NCBI GenBank assembly: GCA_964468745.1
Contig: CAYXVY010000100.1
Coordinates: 1-44,108, forward strand
Direction of reading: 5' to 3'
Origin: JACPRB01 sp964468745
Lineage (GTDB): Bacteria > Planctomycetota > MHYJ01 > JACPRB01
DNA length: 44,108 nucleotides
In this document: in pieces, positions 6,496 to 14,779 of the stretch
Position numbering within the stretch: the stretch's first letter is position 1
Layout: every line of letters starts with the position of its first letter
Notes under the pieces: generated by a model
Database searches by the model: none
The model's input: the letters and a program-made list of their open reading frames with translations, nothing else
What the model was told of the DNA's origin: nothing
Program-made: the position numbers and the translations under genes

Positions 6496-9031
6496 GCTCG
6501 CGCACCAGGCGGAAGCCCGAGCCGGCGCCGCCCATCACGCGGATGCCCGCGCGCGTCCGCGCCGCGCATCGAAAGAAGAACTCGTTGTCCACGTTCCAGC
6601 CACCGCCGCGCACCTCGAGCGTGCAATACTCCGGCACGCCCCCTGCCATGTCGCGCGCGCCGTAAGGACTCTCGTCTTTCGGATACGTAAGAATCGGCTC
6701 CGGATCGCGCGGCGTCGTCAGTCCGCTCTTCGTAAACGACCAGTCGAACGTGTCGCCCCACGGATGGACGCGGCCGTCCACGCCGCGAGCCGCCTTCTCC
6801 CACTCCGGACCGGTGGGAAGCCGGTACCGTGCCCGCTCGCCGTTGCGCGCGGCACGTTCCGTGCGCCACTTCGCAAAGTCGATCGAGTCCTCGATCGCGA
6901 TGCCAGACACGGGCCAGGTCCCGATCCAGTTGCCGCTGCTGATGACGAGGACGTCCCCCTCCTTGCGCCAGTAGTGCCCAGCATTCCACGCGCGACGCGG
7001 TGAGCGCAGCCAGGCTTGATCGAGCGTGTGATGTTCGCGGTCGTTGAGATACTCGAGGTATTCCCGGCTGGTCACCTCGGACGCGCCGATGAAGAAGTCG
7101 TCGACGTGCAGGGTCATACGCTCGGTTCCGAAGAGAAAGGGGCCTGCGGGAACGTGAAGGAAGTCCTTGCCGATCTCCTCGTCGGAGTGCATCGCGACCG
7201 TCCCGCGATACGCACCGCCTCGCGTCACGAGCACGGGGACTCTCGTGTCGCGCATGCCCTCGCGGCTCAGGATGACGAGATACGAACCGGACGGCAATTG
7301 GGTCGCGGCGAGCGGGCATCTCGTGCCGACAATCTCGTATGCCTGGGGGACCAGGCGACCGTCGCCGCCGCGCACGTAGCGATAGACGCTCACGGACGCG
7401 TCGGTGGGCCTCGAGTCCATCTGCACCGTGCCCTTGAGCTCGAGTTTCGGGGCGTACGTGCCGTCGTCGTACACGCGCACCAGCCGCTCCAGAATTGAGG
7501 CGCGAGCCGCGTCGCCGGCCGACTCGGCCTCCTCGAACGCGCGGTAGTGCAGGGTGGCGAGCGCCGAGCGCGCCTCTTCGAGACGTGGATCTGCGCCGAG
7601 CGCGCCTGCATAGGCCGCAACCGCCTCGGCGTGACGCGCGCTGCGCTGACGCGATTTTTCGTCGAGCTCGCGCTCCGTGTCCCAGAGCGGCCGCTTGGCC
7701 GGTTCGTCCGCGTATGGCCCGATCGTCGACTGCAGATCGAAGCGGCGGCGCCGCGCGTCCTCGACGAGGCTGTCCAGTTGTCGCAGGTCGGCGAGTGCAT
7801 CGCGCCCCCGTCGAACGAAATCGGCAGCCGCCCCGCGCTTCGACGACGCATCGGCGGCCACGCGGAGCTCGGCAATCTTCCGCTCAACGAGCGGATGCGC
7901 CGGCGCAAGCGCCCGCAGCTGCTCATAGATCGCGGCCGCGTCGGCGTACCGCCCCTGTGATTCCGCCGCGTCAGCCTCTGTCATGGAGTGTTCGATCCGG
8001 CCGCGCAAAGTGAGCCAGTCGCGCAGCAGAACGCCCGCCAGGACAAGTGTGCCCAGCAGCAATCCTGCGGCCAGTCCCGCCGAAGCGCGGTGCCCCCGCA
8101 CCCACTTCGCCGCGCGCTCATGGAGAGTCGCAGGTCGAGCCGAGATGGCCTCGCCCGCACGTTGGCGTCGCAAATCCTCCGCGAGCTGCGCGGCGTCGGC
8201 GTATCGACGCGCGGGATCGCGTTCCAGCGCCTTGAGCGCGATCGTCTCGAGATCGCGCGAAAGGTGCGACACGAGCCGGCGCGGCTCGACGACATCGTCG
8301 TTCAGGATTTTCATCAGCACGGCTGCGGCGGTCTGACCCGCGTGCGGCGTGCGTCCCGTGAGCACCTCATAGAGAATGGCGCCAAGCGCGTACACGTCCG
8401 TGCGCGCGCTCACCTCCTCGCCGCGCGCCTGCTCGGGGGCCATATACACCGGCGTGCCGATCACGACGCCGGTGCTGGTGACGCTCCCGGCCTGGCTGGG
8501 AATCTGCGCGAGTCCGAAGTCGCCGACTTTTGCTTCTCCGTCCGGGGCGATCAGGATGTTCTCGGGCTTCAAGTCGCGATGCACGATCCCTCGGGCGTGC
8601 GCTGCGCCGACTCCGAGCGCCGCGTGTTCGACCATTCTCACGAGCTGTGCGACGTCGACGGTTCGTCGCGCCAACACGTCCGCGAACGGCCGGCCCGGGA
8701 CGAGCTCCATGGCGAGCCACAGGCGGCCGTCCGCTTCGCCCGCGTCGTAGACCGTGACGACGTTGGGATGCGACAGGCTCGCCGCGAGTAGCGCCTCGCG
8801 ACGGAAGCGTTCGCGCACCTCGGGCTCGTGCGAGTCGCGCAGCAGCTTGAAGGCGACCGGACGTCCCAGGGTCCGATCGATCGCGCGATAGACGACGCCT
8901 GAGGCCCCTTCTCCGATCGGATCGCCGACATCGTAGCGCTCCATGGTAGGGACGCTGAGAGGCGCACGTTCGCGTTCATGCGCGCGAACGGCGGTCTTCA
9001 GCCGATCGATCCAATTCGTCTTCTCAGGCAC
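6482..9031 (-). CDS. Ser/Thr protein kinase with PEGA-like and FGE-sulfatase (SUMF1) domains
   Basis: An 849-aa membrane kinase. Residues about 30-290 carry a full Hanks-type kinase: GEGASGVVYRA, VAFKLL, HRDLKPENIL, DFGLAQ, VYMAPEQ. A membrane segment (AGLAAGLLLGTLVLAGVLL) is near 315-333, then a helical TPR-like region, a beta PEGA-like domain (PTDASVSVYRYV), and from about 620 to the end an FGE-sulfatase fold (FLHVPAGPFLFG, RLPTGPEWEKAARG, PWGDTFDW, GGWNV, GFRLVREL). FGE-type domains attached to kinases are generally binding or sensor modules rather than formylglycine enzymes. GTG at 9031 has GGAAAGAG upstream and overlaps the sigma factor stop by 8 nt; TTG at 9058 (858 aa) is an alternative. 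Coupled to the ECF sigma gene. Confidence 0.93.
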   Translation of the reverse strand: MPEKTNWIDRLKTAVRAHERERAPLSVPTMERYDVGDPIGEGASGVVYRAIDRTLGRPVAFKLLRDSHEPEVRERFRREALLAASLSHPNVVTVYDAGEADGRLWLAMELVPGRPFADVLARRTVDVAQLVRMVEHAALGVGAAHARGIVHRDLKPENILIAPDGEAKVGDFGLAQIPSQAGSVTSTGVVIGTPVYMAPEQARGEEVSARTDVYALGAILYEVLTGRTPHAGQTAAAVLMKILNDDVVEPRRLVSHLSRDLETIALKALERDPARRYADAAQLAEDLRRQRAGEAISARPATLHERAAKWVRGHRASAGLAAGLLLGTLVLAGVLLRDWLTLRGRIEHSMTEADAAESQGRYADAAAIYEQLRALAPAHPLVERKIAELRVAADASSKRGAAADFVRRGRDALADLRQLDSLVEDARRRRFDLQSTIGPYADEPAKRPLWDTERELDEKSRQRSARHAEAVAAYAGALGADPRLEEARSALATLHYRAFEEAESAGDAARASILERLVRVYDDGTYAPKLELKGTVQMDSRPTDASVSVYRYVRGGDGRLVPQAYEIVGTRCPLAATQLPSGSYLVILSREGMRDTRVPVLVTRGGAYRGTVAMHSDEEIGKDFLHVPAGPFLFGTERMTLHVDDFFIGASEVTSREYLEYLNDREHHTLDQAWLRSPRRAWNAGHYWRKEGDVLVISSGNWIGTWPVSGIAIEDSIDFAKWRTERAARNGERARYRLPTGPEWEKAARGVDGRVHPWGDTFDWSFTKSGLTTPRDPEPILTYPKDESPYGARDMAGGVPEYCTLEVRGGGWNVDNEFFFRCAARTRAGIRVMGGAGSGFRLVRELIPR

Positions 9032-9794
9032 CGAAGAGCTCTTTCCATTCTGCTTCAAGGCTGGCGCTGTCGGTCGTCAGGTGCTGCAATTCCGCGCGGA
9101 TCTCGCCGCGCAGTGCTTCGCGCACCGCGAACAGATGATTTCGGACGTCGCTTTCTTTCAGGCCGAGCCGCCGGGCGACTTCAGCGTACGTCGGCTCGCA
9201 GTCCGTGGACGCGAGATCGTATTCCTCGAATGCCCGCAACTGCGCCGCGCGACCCTCCGCGGTGAAGCGTGCGCGGACGCGCTCGATCGCCTCGCGCAGC
9301 ACCGTCTCGACCCATGCGCGATCGAAGTCGCGGTCCGGATCGCTGCCCGCGGCGGGTGCCTCGGGAAGCGCGCCGTCGTCCAGCGCGAGGATTTTCGTGC
9401 CCCCGCCCCGTTTGAGTCGATGGAGCGCGCGTTCGCGATCGACGACGAACTGGCTGAGCAGGACTTTGAGGAAGGCGCGCAGGCTGCCGCGCTCGGAGGC
9501 GTACCGTCGCAGGCCGCTCCCCTCGAACAAATTGAGGAAGAAGGCCTGCGCGAGGTCCTTTGCGTCGTCGTTCGACTTTCCCCACGCAATGCGGACATAA
9601 CAGTAGACCGGCTTCCAGTAGCGGCGGCACAGCTCCTCGAATCCGGGGCCCGGCGCATTCGTGGCGGGATCCCAGAGGCGCGAGACGAGCCCCATCGTGG
9701 TGCGCGGGAAGGCCCCGCCTCCCCCGCCGATGCTGGTTTCCGCGGAATTCCCCAAACGATCCACCCTCGACGACGGATGAGAATCGGACGACAC
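9024..9794 (-). CDS. ECF-type RNA polymerase sigma factor, kinase-linked planctomycete type
   Basis: The sequence matches the ECF family common in Planctomycetota: ETSIGGGGGAFPRTT near the start (usually FPxTxWSLV), CRRYWKPVYCYVR, DDAKDLAQAFFLNLFE (region 2), RGSLRAFLKVLLSQFVVDRE, and a region 4 helix-turn-helix YAEVARRLGLKESDVRNHLF. It would direct RNA polymerase to a specific set of promoters. The start is uncertain: GTG at 9794 is given (256 aa); GTG at 9764 would also keep all conserved parts; the frame is open to 9872 but that overlaps the divergent gene. No anti-sigma factor follows; instead the stop overlaps the start of a Ser/Thr kinase, which suggests that phosphorylation controls the factor. 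That link is inference from gene order. Confidence 0.9.
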   Translation of the reverse strand: MSSDSHPSSRVDRLGNSAETSIGGGGGAFPRTTMGLVSRLWDPATNAPGPGFEELCRRYWKPVYCYVRIAWGKSNDDAKDLAQAFFLNLFEGSGLRRYASERGSLRAFLKVLLSQFVVDRERALHRLKRGGGTKILALDDGALPEAPAAGSDPDRDFDRAWVETVLREAIERVRARFTAEGRAAQLRAFEEYDLASTDCEPTYAEVARRLGLKESDVRNHLFAVREALRGEIRAELQHLTTDSASLEAEWKELFGA

Positions 9795-9846
9795 GACTGT
9801 ACACCCTGTCCGTCGCACGGCGCAATTCGTCTTGCGGATTCGCCTT

Positions 9847-9852
9847 GGAGGT
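9847..9852 (+). promoter_or_regulatory. Ribosome-binding site of the GspK-like gene
   Basis: A perfect GGAGGT lies 5 nt before the ATG at 9858. It fixes the start so that the RRGVALVVVLGM pseudopilin segment is at the N-terminus. It contrasts with the leaderless-looking starts elsewhere in the window. Confidence 0.85.
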
Positions 9853-9857
9853 AAGAC

Positions 9858-12800
9858 ATGCGCATCACTCAAGGGCGCCGGGGCGTCGCGCTGGTTGTAG
9901 TCCTCGGAATGCTGGCGATCCTGGCCATGATGGCCGTTTCGTTCAATGTCGTGGTCGGCATCGAGCGCAGCGCGTCTCGCGGGTATCTCGACGAGGTGCG
10001 TGCGCGCCTGATCGCCCGTGGCGGCGTGGAGATGGCCATCGAGAGGATCATGGACGCGCCGCTCGATCCGCCGGCGCGGATGACGTACTGGGGTTCGAAC
10101 GTGACGGAGACCGGTGCCCCCGACGAATCGACTCCGCTAGAGGAGGCGCGCAACGTGTCATTCGCGTACGAAGTGGACGGCGCGGCGCTCAACGTTGACG
10201 TCGACGGGCGGCCTCTCGGCTTTTCGGGCGTCATGACGTCGTCGAGCTACGCCCAGAACAGCGACCTGTACCGTCTTCGCGTGTCGGACGCGAACAGCCG
10301 TATCCACGTGAACGACGGCTTGAGCGCGGGATCGACGGGGAGCGTCAGCCGGAATCTCCGGAGGATTCTCAACATCCTCGGAGCCGGGGTTGGCATCGAC
10401 GGCGTCGGCGATCGCATCCTGGACCGGCGTCCGGTCGGGGGTTATCGCTCCCGGCGAGAGCTGGAGAGCGTTCTCGGATCGAGTGACTATCGTCGCGTCG
10501 CGCCGTTCGTCTCGACCGCTGCGTGGGTCGACCGAAGTGTCGTCAACCCCGTGCCGCTCTCTAAGGAAACGCTCTCCGCGTATCCGGTGCCGTACAACGC
10601 GTCCATCGGGCTCTGCCGTTATGGGCGCTCGTACGACGCGTCGGGCCGGCCGATCGCCGCGCCTCTGACGTGGGCGCCGGAATTCGCCGATCCCCGTGGC
10701 TCGGCCCATGCGGTGTTCGCACTCGACGAAGTGAATGCGCAGTGGATCGAACGCGCGGAGCGGGCGCCCGTAAACGTGAACATGGCGGCGCGAGAGGTCC
10801 TCACGGCTCTCATCACGGGCCTGCGCGGGTGGTATCGGGTGGAACGCCGTAAGTCGAACCCGTCAAACCAGATGGGCTGGCTCACGCTGTACTCCTTCAT
10901 GTGGCAGAAGCCCTACGAGAATGCGGCGGGCGGCCTGTCGGGCGACGAGATCGGCTGGCTCTATTCGACGGAGCCGTTCGCCGGGCCGGGCGCGGCGGGA
11001 AGCGGCGTGCCCGCGGTCCAGATCGCCGACGAGATCATCGCGTGCCGCGCGCGTGCGCGCTCACCCCGCGTCCCGACGCTGGACTACTCGAACGTCTGGT
11101 ATGGCGGCAAGTTCCGCACGTGGCGCCAGTTCCATGCGTTCTGCGACGGTCTCGCCTCGGGCGGGCTGCTCATCGACCGGCGACCCATCTATTTCGACTT
11201 CGAGTGCTCGGCCGGCACGACTGGGGGCGGATGGTGGGGCTGGGGAAGCGGCGCGACCGGCTCCGATGTGCTGGTGCCGTCCACGATTCAGCCGCTCTTC
11301 GCCGCGCAGGCGATGGCGGACGTCCTCAAGGCGAATTTCAATCCCAACTGCACGCTCAACGAGCTCAATCCCGATGCGAATCTCCACCTGATCGTCGACA
11401 AGACGGATCTCATCTGCAATTCGACGGAGTTCTGTTTCACCCCGATGGGGTTCTTCGAAATCGAGTGCGAAGGCATGGTGCTGCGCACGCCGGGAAACGA
11501 GGACCTCCTCACGGTGCGGCGCGGCACGCTCGTCGCCCGCAAGACCATCACGTGCATCATCAAGGCGTTCGACGTCCATCGCGACACGACTCAGGCCGAC
11601 TTCGTGGCGGGCGACTGCGGGGTCCGACCCGGGAACGTGCGAATGACGAACAACGATCGCACCATGGAATCCGGACCGGAGCCTGCGAATGGGCCCGCGG
11701 CGGAGCAGTGCCGGTGGAGCGGCTGGGTGCAGCTCGCGACGATTGGCGGACCGGGGCGCAGCGGCCGGCCGCAGAAGGTCGGGCGCGTGGGGGCGACGCC
11801 CGAGGGGGGCGCGGAGGAGTCGTCCGTCATGCACGCGCACTTTGCGCTCGACCACCGCCTGCACCACCATGCCTCGGGCGTGTGCGATCCTCTGCCGGCG
11901 TCGCAGGACTTCCGGAACAACCGCGACCGCACGGAATCGGCGGCGGGACCCTACGGGCCGACGACGGGCGCACCGGGGCGGCACCGGCTCGCGCGCGATT
12001 TCGATCCACTTCGCCCGACTCTGGGAGCGGAGTACGTCGCCGCGAGCGATCTACGCCTGGACGGAGCGTTCGTGGAGCGGGACAGCGCGCTGATGTACCT
12101 CAATGACAGCGCGGTGCTCGACAGCGTCGGTACGGTCTCGTACTGGATCAAACCTGCGTTTCATCCTGAGATGACGGGAAAGCCGCGCACGTTCCTGTCG
12201 ATGGACACGGTGAAGAGCTCGGCAGGCGGCTACGGCGGATGGACCCGCCAGGTGATCAACGGCCAGTGGTTCTTCCCAAGCCACGATGCGGCTCCGTTCC
12301 GGCCGTCGCCGTCCGAAGGCTCGCTTCCCGTCTACGCGCGTGGTCCGTGGCGTCCCATGAGCTTCGTGGCGGGGTATTCGGTGATCGGAGGGGGAGTGGG
12401 TCAGGAGACCGATTCGCTGAACCACCGTACGCACACGCATGCGCCGCGCAGCGATTACCTGCAGGCTCACGGATGGACGCACGTCGCCTATTGCTGGGAC
12501 ATGCGGACCCACCGCGCGCACATCCGCGTGAACGGCCGGCTTCTCCCGGGGACCAGCGACATTCGCGTGCACCCGGGCCGCGTTGATCTCACTCCGTTCT
12601 TCAACGCGCCGGTGCGCCTTGGAGAGCCGTCGCGCACGGCCACGTCCATGGGCCAGGCGCGCAACTGGTCGGCCGACTCCACGATCGACGAGTTCTACAT
12701 GTGGAAGGGAAACCGGCTCGACCGTGCCGAGGAGCTCTTCGAGCGCGGCCGCTACTACCGTCCCCGCGCGGGGTCCGAAGCGTCCTTCACGTCCGCGGCC

Positions 12801-13241
12801 GTGCCGCTCGGTGGACTCCCGGCTCGCGTGCTGCCTCCTCCGAGCGACGTGCTCCGCCCTGCGCTGAGCCCCGCGCCACCGCCGATGACCGTCTCGGCGC
12901 CTCGCGTGCGCATCATCGGCGCCGCGTGGACGTGGTACGGAGAGACCGTCCGGCCCGGCGATGGAGCGCCGCAGTTGCGCGATTGGTCGAGCGGCAGGGA
13001 TATCGCGGTGCAGGTCGAATGCGTGCTGCTTCGGAACGAAACACCCACCGGGGCCGCGATGACGCGCGACGGCGGTGAGCAATGCAACGTGAGTTACGCG
13101 GACGCGGATACGGCGAAGTACCGCATCGTGGTGCGCACCGGGGAGCCCGGGGCGATCCTGCTGGCGACGCCCGTCCTTGATGACGTGACCCTCTTTTTCA
13201 CGCGGGGTGTCGAGTTCGTCTTGTACGAGGTGGCGTCATGA
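9858..13241 (+). CDS. Giant GspK-like minor pseudopilin with LamG-type domain
   Basis: An 1127-aa protein beginning RRGVALVVVLGMLAILAMM, a prepilin-type class III signal with Gly9 as likely cleavage site and no Glu at mature position 5, as in GspK, the tip pseudopilin of type II secretion. Residues about 147-222 look like the GspK helical domain (IDGVGDRILDRRPVGGYRS), and PVNVNMAAREVLTALITGL near 305 matches the second GspK helix-hairpin motif. GspK is normally about 320 aa; here roughly 750 residues are added, including a LamG/concanavalin-like domain at about 732-968 (SVGTVSYWIKP, GWTHVAYCWDMR, IDEFYMWKGN). A Gly/Trp-rich loop (GGGWWGWGSG) is in the middle. The product would be exposed at the periplasm or surface. 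Other pseudopilus or secretin genes are not nearby. Confidence 0.85.
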   Translation: MRITQGRRGVALVVVLGMLAILAMMAVSFNVVVGIERSASRGYLDEVRARLIARGGVEMAIERIMDAPLDPPARMTYWGSNVTETGAPDESTPLEEARNVSFAYEVDGAALNVDVDGRPLGFSGVMTSSSYAQNSDLYRLRVSDANSRIHVNDGLSAGSTGSVSRNLRRILNILGAGVGIDGVGDRILDRRPVGGYRSRRELESVLGSSDYRRVAPFVSTAAWVDRSVVNPVPLSKETLSAYPVPYNASIGLCRYGRSYDASGRPIAAPLTWAPEFADPRGSAHAVFALDEVNAQWIERAERAPVNVNMAAREVLTALITGLRGWYRVERRKSNPSNQMGWLTLYSFMWQKPYENAAGGLSGDEIGWLYSTEPFAGPGAAGSGVPAVQIADEIIACRARARSPRVPTLDYSNVWYGGKFRTWRQFHAFCDGLASGGLLIDRRPIYFDFECSAGTTGGGWWGWGSGATGSDVLVPSTIQPLFAAQAMADVLKANFNPNCTLNELNPDANLHLIVDKTDLICNSTEFCFTPMGFFEIECEGMVLRTPGNEDLLTVRRGTLVARKTITCIIKAFDVHRDTTQADFVAGDCGVRPGNVRMTNNDRTMESGPEPANGPAAEQCRWSGWVQLATIGGPGRSGRPQKVGRVGATPEGGAEESSVMHAHFALDHRLHHHASGVCDPLPASQDFRNNRDRTESAAGPYGPTTGAPGRHRLARDFDPLRPTLGAEYVAASDLRLDGAFVERDSALMYLNDSAVLDSVGTVSYWIKPAFHPEMTGKPRTFLSMDTVKSSAGGYGGWTRQVINGQWFFPSHDAAPFRPSPSEGSLPVYARGPWRPMSFVAGYSVIGGGVGQETDSLNHRTHTHAPRSDYLQAHGWTHVAYCWDMRTHRAHIRVNGRLLPGTSDIRVHPGRVDLTPFFNAPVRLGEPSRTATSMGQARNWSADSTIDEFYMWKGNRLDRAEELFERGRYYRPRAGSEASFTSAAVPLGGLPARVLPPPSDVLRPALSPAPPPMTVSAPRVRIIGAAWTWYGETVRPGDGAPQLRDWSSGRDIAVQVECVLLRNETPTGAAMTRDGGEQCNVSYADADTAKYRIVVRTGEPGAILLATPVLDDVTLFFTRGVEFVLYEVAS

Positions 13242-14167
13242 CGATTGCAATCGCATGGATACTGATCGCGCAGGGTGTGGAATTTCGCACCGGCGACATG
13301 ACGGAAACGTCGTGGGGCATCCGCGGAACCACCCGTTTGCGGGCCGATACGGAGCTGCGCGTCGTCGCTGTTCGCATGGAGCGGCGCTGGGAGGCGGAAC
13401 AAGCGTGCTTCACCGAAATGAAGTCGGACTCCATGCGGCTGCGCGCCTCGGCATTCACGGCACACGGCGGCCGCTTCGAGGCGGCGCTCAAGGCCGGGCC
13501 GGTCGGCGAATACGAAGTGGTCGTTTCGCAGTGCGGAGCGGACGAGGATACGACTCTCGTTTGTCGCAAGACCATTCTGGGCGACGCAGCGCGCGCCTTT
13601 AGCGCGTGGGACGGACATTTGAAGAAACTGGCAGCGGCCGTCGAAGCGGCGGCCCGTTTCGTCGAGGAGATCCGGCAATTTGCCGGCGCCGCGAATCCGC
13701 CGCGAAAAGGTGCGTGCGAGGACTTCCTGCGCCGTGTGCAAGTCCACGAGCAGTGCATCGCCGCGGCCGCGGAGGCGACGGACTGGTCCGCATGCGCGGC
13801 CCTGCTTGTGGGGATCTATTACGAGATTCGCAACGCGCAGGTCTGGCATCGCGAGACTCCTCGAGGCGAGGCGGGCAATGACTCGGAGGTCCGCAAGGGC
13901 GTGTTTCTGGACCCGGAGCTGACGCTCGACGGAATCGACAAGCGGGTTGCTGAGGCCGGCCGCGTTCTGGGTCTCGAAGTCCGCGTCTCTGTGGCGAAAC
14001 TCCTGGCGGGCGTCGATAGCGACCTACCAGGAGCGCTGCGGGTTGCGGCGAAGCTGGTGGCCGCAGCTCCCGAACGCGACGCGGAGTTCGAGAGTGTATT
14101 CGAAGAGCGCGTCGCGTCCACGCGGCGAGATCGGCTGAACGCGTACGTCAGGAAGTATGTGCGCTGA
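13238..14167 (+). CDS. Hypothetical secreted protein coupled to the GspK-like gene
   Basis: A 309-aa protein of unknown family. It starts with a short hydrophobic segment, MTIAIAWILIAQG, that looks like a signal peptide, followed by a beta-rich region of about 110 residues (FRTGDMTETSWGIRGTTRL) and a helical C-terminal two thirds with several cysteines (CEDF, EQCIAAAAE, WSACAALL). The ATG overlaps the stop of the GspK-like gene (ATGA), so the two are co-translated and probably act together at the cell surface or periplasm. Its 3' end overlaps the convergent YkgJ-type gene by 20 nt. No function can be named. Confidence 0.85.
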   Translation: MTIAIAWILIAQGVEFRTGDMTETSWGIRGTTRLRADTELRVVAVRMERRWEAEQACFTEMKSDSMRLRASAFTAHGGRFEAALKAGPVGEYEVVVSQCGADEDTTLVCRKTILGDAARAFSAWDGHLKKLAAAVEAAARFVEEIRQFAGAANPPRKGACEDFLRRVQVHEQCIAAAAEATDWSACAALLVGIYYEIRNAQVWHRETPRGEAGNDSEVRKGVFLDPELTLDGIDKRVAEAGRVLGLEVRVSVAKLLAGVDSDLPGALRVAAKLVAAAPERDAEFESVFEERVASTRRDRLNAYVRKYVR

Positions 14168-14735
14168 GCGCTTGCGCGATGAATAGCGTCGCGTGCGGGT
14201 TCTCGGGGTCGATCGCCGTCAGGATCTTCCGTTCGCGCTTGTGCATCGCGGCGCAGTCGAGGCGCGGCGTGTCCGCCGACGAGAGCGTGCATCTCGCGCA
14301 TCCCGTGTCCGCCACGATCTCGCCCGAGACATCGACGAGCGGCACGCCGGCGAGCCGGCAGGTCAGGGGGCGGTGTTCGTAGAGCCGGCACTCGCCGCGC
14401 GTGCCCAGCACCGGGCATTCGACGTCGCCCAGCCCGTCGCAAATCGCATCTACTTCTTCGTCGGAGAGTCCGTCGAGCGTCGCGCGCAGGTCGGGGCGGA
14501 TGCGGCGGAGCTTTCGGATGATTTCGTCCGCGCGGGCAACGATGTCGCGACGCGTCGCTTCGGGCGCCGCCGCGAGTCCCTCGCGCAGGGTGGCGGCGTC
14601 GGCGATCGAGATGTCGAAGAGGCCGAGGCAGCAGTCGCGGCACCCCTTGGTGCACGTCACCTTGTCGGGATGGGCGCGCTGGACGGAGCGGTACCAGTCC
14701 TCCGCATCCTGCAGGAGCCGCCCGTATTTTTTCAC
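14148..14735 (-). CDS. YkgJ-family cysteine cluster protein
   Basis: A 195-aa cytoplasmic protein with the YkgJ-type (CxxCxxxCC, putative zinc or iron chelating) pattern: VTCTKGCRDCC near residue 30, then CPVLGTRGECRLYEHRPLTC and TGCARC, and a late single Cys (RLDC). The RPLTC signature with its preceding cysteines is typical of this family. The biochemical role of the family is poorly known; a metal site is inferred. GTG at 14735 is chosen because a perfect TATAAT box lies 6 nt upstream. It overlaps the convergent gene at its 3' end and faces away from the secreted protein gene at 14780. Confidence 0.88.
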   Translation of the reverse strand: MKKYGRLLQDAEDWYRSVQRAHPDKVTCTKGCRDCCLGLFDISIADAATLREGLAAAPEATRRDIVARADEIIRKLRRIRPDLRATLDGLSDEEVDAICDGLGDVECPVLGTRGECRLYEHRPLTCRLAGVPLVDVSGEIVADTGCARCTLSSADTPRLDCAAMHKRERKILTAIDPENPHATLFIAQALSAHTS

Positions 14736-14741
14736 GGCGCG

Positions 14742-14747
14742 ATTATA
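14742..14747 (-). promoter_or_regulatory. -10 box of the YkgJ-family gene
   Basis: The minus strand reads TATAAT, then 6 nt, then GTG (14735). This places the transcription start on or next to the start codon, a leaderless arrangement. On the plus strand the same spot reads TATACC and could serve the gene at 14780 with a leader of about 25 nt; that is less certain. Confidence 0.7.
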
Positions 14748-14779
14748 CCGAAGGGTCTCAGAGCCGTTTCATATAGGCG

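Noticed and set aside
9796..9801. TACAGT on the minus strand as -10 box of the sigma factor gene
   Set aside because: It lies only 1 nt from the GTG at 9794 and 31 nt from the GTG at 9764 with no good ribosome-binding site, so it neither fits nor decides a start.
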